DNA of 11,503 bases from Phenylobacterium sp. (lineage in GTDB: Bacteria; Pseudomonadota; Alphaproteobacteria; Caulobacterales; Caulobacteraceae), in contig JAHUZY010000455.1 in assembly GCA_019264505.1 (NCBI GenBank), positions 1-11,503 of the forward strand, written 5' to 3'. Of this stretch, positions 1 through 11,503 are shown in pieces (position 1 is the first letter of the stretch; each line of letters opens with the position of its first letter). The position numbers and the translations under genes were made by a program. The notes under the pieces were generated by a model. That model was given only the letters and a program-made list of their open reading frames with translations, was not told the DNA's origin and did no database searches.

Positions 1-1201
1 CCTTGGGCGAGGCCCGGCGGGCGGCGTGGGCGGCGTCGGAAGCGGCCAGGGCGTCGGCGACGCTTGCGCGCCCCTCGTTCAGGGCGCGGGCAAGGAGGGC
101 CAGCTCCTCCAGCTTCTGCACGCCAAAGGCCAGCCAGCTGGCCACCTCAGGATCGAGCCTGGTCTCGGCGGTCAGGTCGAGGGGGGCGTGCAGCAGAGAG
201 CAGGACGGCGCCAGCAGGACCTGCCGGCCGCTGCCGACCACCGGCTCCAGTCGGTCCAGAAGGGCTGTAAGGTCGGCCCGCCAGATATTGCGCCCGTCCA
301 CCACGCCTAGCGACAGGACAAGATCGGGGCGGGCCTTGGCCAGGGTGGAATCCAGGTCGCCGGGTCCGCGGACCAGGTCGAGATGCAGACCCGCCACGGG
401 CAGGGACAGGGCCAGGTCGAGATTGTCGTCCAGGGCGGCGAAATAGGGGGTCAGCATCAGCTTCAACCCCGGCGCGGCCAGGGCGAGGCGCTCATAGGCG
501 CGGACGAAAGCGGCGCGGTCAGTGTCGTCGAGGTCCAGCGCCAGGGCGGGCTCGTCCATCTGCACCCAGTCGGCGCCCACCGCCGCCAGCCGACGCAGGA
601 TCTCCCCGTAGACGGGCAGCAACGCGTCCAGCAGGTCACGGGGGTCCGAGCCATCCCGGGCCTTGGCCAGCTTCAGCCAGGTGACCGGCCCGATCAGCAC
701 CGGTCGGGTGTGATGGCCCTGGGCGCGGGCCTCGAGGAACTCGTCCACCGGCTTGGTGGAGGCCAGCGCGAAGGTCTGGCCGGCGGCCACCTCGGGGGCG
801 AGGTAGTGATAGTTGGTGTCGAACCACTTGGTCATTTCGCAGGCCACGGCGTCCTGGCCGCAGCAGCCGGTCTCCTGCTCGCCCGACCGGGCGCCGCGGG
901 CCATGGCGAAATAGAGCTCCAGCCCCTGGGCGCCGGCGAAGCGCGGCGGGACGGCCCCGACCATCAGGGTGGCGTCCAGCACCTGGTCGTAGAGGGAGAA
1001 GTCGTTGCTGGGCAGAATGTCGACCCCCAGTTCGGCCTGGCGGGTCCAGCCCTCGCGGCGGAGGTCGGCGGGGATCTGGAGAAGGCCGGCCTGATCGAGG
1101 CGGCCGGACCAGAAACGCTCCAGGGCGGTCTTGAGCTGGCGGCGGGGGCCGATGCGGGGAAAGCCGAGATTGGCGACGAGGACGGGTTGAGCGGCGGGCA
1201 T
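1..1201 (-). CDS. metE: Cobalamin-independent methionine synthase (5-methyltetrahydropteroyltriglutamate-homocysteine methyltransferase), N-terminal part
   Basis: MetE catalyses the last step of methionine synthesis in the cytoplasm, moving a methyl group from methyl-tetrahydrofolate-polyglutamate to homocysteine without B12. The reverse strand reads open from ATG at 1201 to the window edge, giving 400 codons; the family is usually about 750-780 residues, so roughly half is present. The start has a good AAGGAG box about 5 nt upstream. Visible family motifs in order are LGFPRIGPRRQLK near residue 12, NDFSLYDQ, EMTKWFDTNYHY, RPVLIGPVTWLKLAK, WVQMDEPAL, LGVVDGRNIW and LAPSCSLLH. These belong to the N-terminal barrel. 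The zinc-binding His/Cys/Glu/Cys site lies in the C-terminal barrel outside the window, so activity cannot be judged. Codon use matches recF and gyrB. Expression is very likely controlled by the cobalamin riboswitch in its leader. Confidence 0.96.
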   Translation of the reverse strand, partial: MPAAQPVLVANLGFPRIGPRRQLKTALERFWSGRLDQAGLLQIPADLRREGWTRQAELGVDILPSNDFSLYDQVLDATLMVGAVPPRFAGAQGLELYFAMARGARSGEQETGCCGQDAVACEMTKWFDTNYHYLAPEVAAGQTFALASTKPVDEFLEARAQGHHTRPVLIGPVTWLKLAKARDGSDPRDLLDALLPVYGEILRRLAAVGADWVQMDEPALALDLDDTDRAAFVRAYERLALAAPGLKLMLTPYFAALDDNLDLALSLPVAGLHLDLVRGPGDLDSTLAKARPDLVLSLGVVDGRNIWRADLTALLDRLEPVVGSGRQVLLAPSCSLLHAPLDLTAETRLDPEVASWLAFGVQKLEELALLARALNEGRASVADALAASDAAHAARRASPK

Positions 1202-1489
1202 GGGATCTCCTTCGCCGGCGCAGGGCGCGCAGGCGGGATGTGAGGTTTTGATGTTGCAGTGGCTGTGGGACGGGCCGGCGGCTTAAGGGCGCCGACGGCC
1301 CCATCGCATTCGATGCGGGGGCGGGATCAGCTTCGGCTCTGGCGAAGGCGCCATGGCGGCCTCCCGTTCAGGTCAGGGACAGGACGGAGGCATTGCGGCA
1401 GGCGCTTACGGGCGCAGGGTCACCGCGAGACGAGAGTCCGGGCGTGCGCACGATGCGACCCGCCGGGACCCCCCGCCCGAGGACGTTAT
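1202..1489 (-). promoter_or_regulatory. metE 5' leader downstream of the riboswitch (expression platform region)
   Basis: These 288 nt separate the riboswitch aptamer from the metE start. No hairpin followed by a U-run was found, so control by an intrinsic terminator is not obvious; translational or Rho-dependent control is more likely. The metE Shine-Dalgarno region (GGCGAAGG on the minus strand, 1209-1216) is perfectly complementary over 8 nt to CCTTCGCC at 1341-1348. The 1341-1348 strand can instead form a local 5-bp hairpin (1331-1335 with 1343-1347). A second short inverted repeat (1359-1364 with 1386-1391) covers the ribosome-binding site of a possible small upstream ORF. A GC-rich hairpin lies at 1299-1320. 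Regulatory use of these pairings is inference. Confidence 0.5.
1283..1354 (-). CDS. Possible 23-residue upstream ORF / leader peptide in the metE leader
   Basis: The reverse strand has GGGAGG, a 5-nt spacer, ATG at 1354, then 23 codons to TAA at 1283-1285. The peptide begins MAPSPEPKLIPPP and ends with an arginine-rich tail (RMRWGRRRP). It lies wholly between the cobalamin riboswitch and metE, ending 81 nt before the metE start. It has no recognisable domain and no run of methionine codons such as a methionine-sensing attenuator would show, though it is proline- and arginine-rich. Its second to fifth codons are complementary to the metE ribosome-binding site, so its translation could affect metE initiation. 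The strong ribosome-binding site is the main support. The ORF is short enough to arise by chance in GC-rich DNA. Confidence 0.3.
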   Translation of the reverse strand: MAPSPEPKLIPPPHRMRWGRRRP

Positions 1490-1682
1490 CTGACGCGGCA
1501 GGTCTCCTGGCTCGCGGGTCGAAGCGGCTGTCTGGCCTTCCCGACGGGGTCTCCGTCAGTGACACGATCGACAGCCGCTCGCCGCTTACAGTTGCGGGGA
1601 CAGCTCCGGAGTCGGGGCATGGCAAGACCCTCACCGGATTCCCTCTTAGCTCCGGACCCCAAGGCCCGCAGAACCGCGACCC
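1490..1682 (-). ncRNA. Cobalamin (adenosylcobalamin-type) riboswitch
   Basis: Read on the minus strand, the hallmark blocks of the B12 riboswitch appear in the right order. AGAGGGAATCCGGTGAGGGT and the following CTTGCC lie at 1621-1646, CGCAACTGTAAGCGG at 1582-1596, GTCACTG at 1557-1563, GGAAGGC at 1535-1541, and GAGCCAGGAGACCTGCC (the 3' B12-box part) at 1497-1513. A closing stem of 5 bp pairs CGCGG (1674-1678) with CCGCG (1494-1498). The element sits between a promoter and metE, matching the known use of this RNA to repress metE when B12 is plentiful. The outer boundaries are approximate. Confidence 0.95.
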
Positions 1683-1686
1683 TGAC

Positions 1687-1715
1687 ATCTAGGCCCATCT
1701 GCAAACCCCCGTCAA
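1687..1715 (-). promoter_or_regulatory. Predicted metE promoter (sigma70-like)
   Basis: On the minus strand there is a TTGACG -35 box (1710-1715), a 17-bp spacer and a CTAGAT -10 box (1687-1692). This predicts transcription starting at about 1679-1681, immediately before the closing stem of the riboswitch at 1678, which is where the start of a riboswitch-led transcript would be expected. The position relative to the RNA is the best support. Confidence 0.7.
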
Positions 1716-1801
1716 GGGACATATAAAGATATCCTTATGTCATTATGCCTCTGGACGCCCGAGATTTCGCGTCTGGCCGCCAAACCGGCTATGAGCCCTC
1801 C

Positions 1802-5393
<3,592 letters not shown>

Positions 5394-5679
5394 CCCCACA
5401 AGCCTGGTCTGAAGTGAGCCATAAGGCCGCACAGGGAAGCCAATAGACGCTGTGCGCTGAGCCGTAACACTCAACATACGTTTAGTTTGATCCGATCCCC
5501 GAGAGCTGGATTATTCTGAGCTAGAGTTTGCGCGCCGGATTTCCCAGGCTGGGGGAGAGGAGCAGCCTCCAGGCTCTCGTTATCGCTGGATGTGGTATGG
5601 GTCAGGTCAAGGTCTGCTCTGCGGCAAGGCGGCGGCCGTGCGTGAGAGGCCCAGCACTACAACAGGGTTGGGCTCATAG
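5394..5679. other. Spacer after gyrB with no recognisable gene
   Basis: No convincing coding frame was found on either strand. A 7-bp inverted repeat, CGCACAG (5428-5434) and CTGTGCG (5450-5456), has a 15-nt loop and no following T-run, so it is at best a poor gyrB terminator. A TTGATC (5487-5492) and TATTCT (5512-5517) pair is spaced 19 bp and is a weak promoter candidate. Sequence upstream of the pseudogene fragment may include more of that gene in shifted frames, but this could not be shown. Confidence 0.4.
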
Positions 5680-6042
5680 CTGCCCGACCACAACCACACC
5701 AGCGAGGGCACCTACAACAAGGCGGCGGCCACCGCCGCGCGCTTGTGCCTCGACGCCTCGAGCATCTCCCCGGCGGGACAGAAGGCCGTCGAACCGTGTG
5801 ACCTGTTCGAAGTGATCAACGGCGCCGCGGTGCTCCATCACATCAAGCTCAAGACTCAGATGTTAGCGGGCGCGCTGCGCCTCACACTCAGCGAAGAAGG
5901 GTTCCTGCTTGGCTGGCGGAGGACCTTGATGGCCTCTCACGATCGCTTTCCCAGCAAGAGGTTACGGAGCAAGTCACCGCCGTGGTTGCCTGATGCGGGG
6001 CGGTCCGACGTAGGCGCACAGAGGAAGATTACCTCAAAGTAG
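5680..6042 (+). pseudogene. Degraded fragment resembling the TIGR04141/DUF6119 sporadically distributed protein family
   Basis: An open stretch after a TAG at 5677 reads LPDHNHTSEGTYNKAAA..., then CLDASSISPAGQ, KAVEPCDLF and LHHIKLKT. This order (LP...EG.YN, then 'LD', then 'EPCDL', then 'H(I/V)K.KT') matches my memory of the TIGR04141/DUF6119 family, whose members are usually over 500 residues and whose function is not established. Only about 60 residues look family-like. After residue KTQM the match fades in this frame, while a neighbouring frame reads SHSAKKGS where the family tends to have SHLFxQGS, hinting at a frameshift near 5860-5880. No start codon or ribosome site precedes the match. 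It is most simply a truncated, frameshifted relic. Family assignment is from memory. Confidence 0.5.
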
Positions 6043-6215
6043 GCACCTGCCTTCTCTGGCCCGGGCCTAGAGGGCTTGGGCGCTCCCTACCCTTGCCCCG
6101 CCCACCCGGGCGGTACAGTCGCCCTGATGCGGCATGGTCCCGAGACGCTTTGATTCAACCTGCAGGCTTGCCGTATAGACGGCCGCGCGCCGAGATCGAA
6201 TTTGCGACGAGACTT
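6043..6215. other. Convergent spacer between the relic and the metal-resistance cluster
   Basis: There is no gene-like frame. A perfect 6-bp GC stem with a 4-nt loop (6098-6103 with 6108-6113) and a GGCCCGGGCC palindrome at about 6057-6066 are present. The stem lacks a T-run on either strand, so it is only a weak candidate for ending the minus-strand operon whose last gene stops at 6216. Confidence 0.35.
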
Positions 6216-6860
6216 TCACACCATCCGTTTCAGCCCGTCGAAGTCGCCGGTGACCCTGAGAGTGATGGTGACCGGCGTGCCAGCGCGATTTCGCCAAAAC
6301 CAACCATGCGAACCATCGAAGGCGGCCGTGAGGACACCTTCTGAGCGGCTTTCCGAGCCTTTGCCGTAGCCGTGATAAGATATGCCTGCGCCGTCCCCGT
6401 GGGCATCGAAGTTCAGTTTCGGACCATCCGTGATCCAAATATAGGTGACTGAGGCACCTTTGCTCATCTTTGCCTTTATCTCTAAGCCTTGCCCGGGAGC
6501 TAGAGTCAGGGTCATCTCTTCGGCCTTAGAGGCCGGTGCCCCGTCAGCCGTCGCGCCGGTTTGAACGGGCGCCAGGACGGTGGCGGCGCCTGGCCCGGAC
6601 GGCGCTTGGGCTAATGCAGGGGCCGCCGCCGCCTCGGCTAAAGCCTCCTGTTCAGCCTCCCGAGCCATGGCCATCTTCACCGTCCCCATGTCGGTCAGCT
6701 GGAGCAGCCGCCCAATTCCCGTTGGGTCCACGGCGAATTCGGCGGGAAGGATGACAGTGACCAGGAGAGCGGCGGCGACGCCCACGGCAAAGACCGTCGA
6801 GCGAAGCAACTGGCGGGTGGTGGGCAGGTCGGCGGAGTCGGGTTTCTGGGAATTGAACAT
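6216..6860 (-). CDS. Putative single-pass 'transmembrane anchor' protein of the metal-efflux cluster
   Basis: This 214-residue protein has a short polar N-terminus, one hydrophobic segment (about 21-41, FAVGVAAALLVTVILP) and an Ala/Pro/Gln-rich linker (about 66-112). A C-terminal beta-rich domain ends in FDGSHGWFWRNR and VTITLRVTGDFDGLKRM. The topology suggests an inner-membrane anchor with the C-terminal domain in the periplasm. It resembles proteins annotated only as 'transmembrane anchor protein' that accompany HupE/UreJ-like genes and RND metal pumps; their biochemical role is unknown to me. The ATG at 6860 follows the HupE-like stop by 15 bp with GGAG about 9 nt upstream, so it is probably the last gene of the operon. 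His154, His163 and His185 in the C-terminal domain might bind metal, but this is speculation. Confidence 0.75.
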   Translation of the reverse strand: MFNSQKPDSADLPTTRQLLRSTVFAVGVAAALLVTVILPAEFAVDPTGIGRLLQLTDMGTVKMAMAREAEQEALAEAAAAPALAQAPSGPGAATVLAPVQTGATADGAPASKAEEMTLTLAPGQGLEIKAKMSKGASVTYIWITDGPKLNFDAHGDGAGISYHGYGKGSESRSEGVLTAAFDGSHGWFWRNRAGTPVTITLRVTGDFDGLKRMV

Positions 6861-6875
6861 GGATATGATCTCCGA

Positions 6876-7609
6876 TCAGGCTACGAAGTAGCCGACGATT
6901 TGGTAGCCGGTGAGGATGAAGCCAGCGGTCATCAGGGCGACGTTGGCATTGTAGGCTTGGGTCCAGAACCCGGAGGTCCGCCGCCAGAAGCCCATGGCGA
7001 TCAGGATGGCGCTGAGCGCCAAAACCTGGCCGAGTTCGACGCCAATGTTGAAGGCGACGAGGTTGACGAACAGGCCGTCTGGCGAAAGCTCAAAGTCTTG
7101 CAGCTTCGTGGCCAGACCAAAGCCGTGGAACAGGCCGAAGATCAGGGTGGCGGCCTTTGTGTTGGGCTGCACCCCGAACCAACGCTGGAAGGCGCCTAGG
7201 TTGTCGAGCGCCTTGTAGACGACGGAGAGGCCAATGATGGCGTCGATTAGGTAGGCGCTCACACTGACGCCCATCAACACCCCCAACAGCAGGGTGATCG
7301 AATGGCCGACCGCGAACATGGTCACGTAGAGGCTGACGTCCTTGAGGCGGTAGAGAAAGAAGATCACCCCGAGTAGAAACAGCAAGTGATCGTAGCCGGT
7401 GATCATGTGTTTGGCGCCGAGGTAGATGAACGGCATGAACAGGACGCCTGAGCTCTCCTGAATGTAGCCCTTGTCGCCCTCAGCTACGCCATGGGCGAAC
7501 GCCTGGGACAAGAGGCCGGTCAGCAACACCAGACCGAGGCCGAGCCACAAGCGCTTCGACCATGCGGTGAGGGTTGATGGCTGCACGTGAGAGCCTTCAG
7601 AACTGGGAA

Positions 7610-7613
<4 letters not shown>
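6876..7613 (-). CDS. HupE/UreJ family membrane protein, probable metal (Ni/Co-type) permease or efflux accessory
   Basis: From ATG at 7613 the protein has 245 residues. An N-terminal hydrophobic signal segment (about 22-40) ends in AFA, with predicted cleavage before HGVAEG. About six further membrane helices follow. The family's metal-site pattern HxxxGxDH is present as HMITGYDH (69-76), followed by LLFLLGVIFF, then AVGHSITLL (His104) and FGLFHGFGLATK (His163). HupE proteins are nickel importers, but this HupE/UreJ_2-like branch is often found beside RND metal pumps, where its direction and substrate are not settled. The start is chosen because its ATG overlaps the upstream acyltransferase stop (ATGA) and has GGAG 7 nt upstream. 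A longer frame from 7658 would add 15 unlikely residues. It is followed by the anchor protein gene. Confidence 0.88.

Positions 7614-11503
<3,890 letters not shown>

Noticed and set aside
383..1243. Long plus-strand open frame of 286 codons opposite metE
   Set aside because: It is low-complexity Gly/Gln/Val-rich translation of the strand opposite metE. The reverse strand carries unmistakable MetE motifs and a ribosome-binding site.
1299..1320. GC-rich hairpin in the metE leader as an intrinsic terminator
   Set aside because: The stem is bulged and not followed by a T-run on the minus strand, so it does not meet the pattern of an intrinsic terminator.
5528..5815. Plus-strand 95-codon frame after gyrB as a gene
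   Set aside because: It is Arg/Pro/Ala-rich with no motif, and its 3' half overlaps the better-supported TIGR04141-like fragment in another frame.
6067..6438. 123-codon minus-strand open frame overlapping the anchor-protein gene
   Set aside because: It is Arg/His-rich out-of-frame translation overlapping a gene with a clear membrane segment and operon spacing.

Overview
The window is high-GC DNA, apparently from an alphaproteobacterium of the Caulobacter/Phenylobacterium type. The basis is the very GC-rich codon use, the adjacent recF-gyrB pair with RecF and GyrB sequences of that style, and a GANTC (CcrM-type) site in recF. The genus is an inference from remembered family resemblance, not a search.

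Left part (1-5393), core genes. The first 1201 bases hold the N-terminal 400 codons of a cobalamin-independent methionine synthase (metE) on the minus strand; the gene runs off the left edge. Upstream of it, also on the minus strand, lie a sigma70-like promoter (1687-1715), a well-conserved cobalamin riboswitch (about 1490-1682) and a leader of about 290 nt. This leader holds a possible 23-codon upstream ORF whose 5' end is perfectly complementary to the metE ribosome-binding site. The logic is classic: when B12 is present, the B12-independent enzyme is shut off and MetH can take over. Divergent from metE are recF and gyrB (plus strand, 10 bp apart), both complete and intact.

Middle (5394-6215), a degenerate spacer with no intact gene. 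It contains the broken remains of a gene resembling the sporadically distributed TIGR04141/DUF6119 family. It looks like the junction between core chromosome and accessory DNA.

Right part (6216-11503), a minus-strand heavy-metal cluster transcribed toward gyrB. A CzcA-type RND efflux pump (5' end outside the window) overlaps an OafA-like membrane acyltransferase by ATGA. The acyltransferase overlaps a HupE/UreJ-type membrane protein by ATGA. A single-pass 'transmembrane anchor' protein follows after about 15 bp. The tight coupling suggests one transcript whose products act at the envelope in metal efflux or homeostasis. The acyltransferase is the unexpected member. No tRNA, rRNA, CRISPR array or intact insertion sequence was seen.
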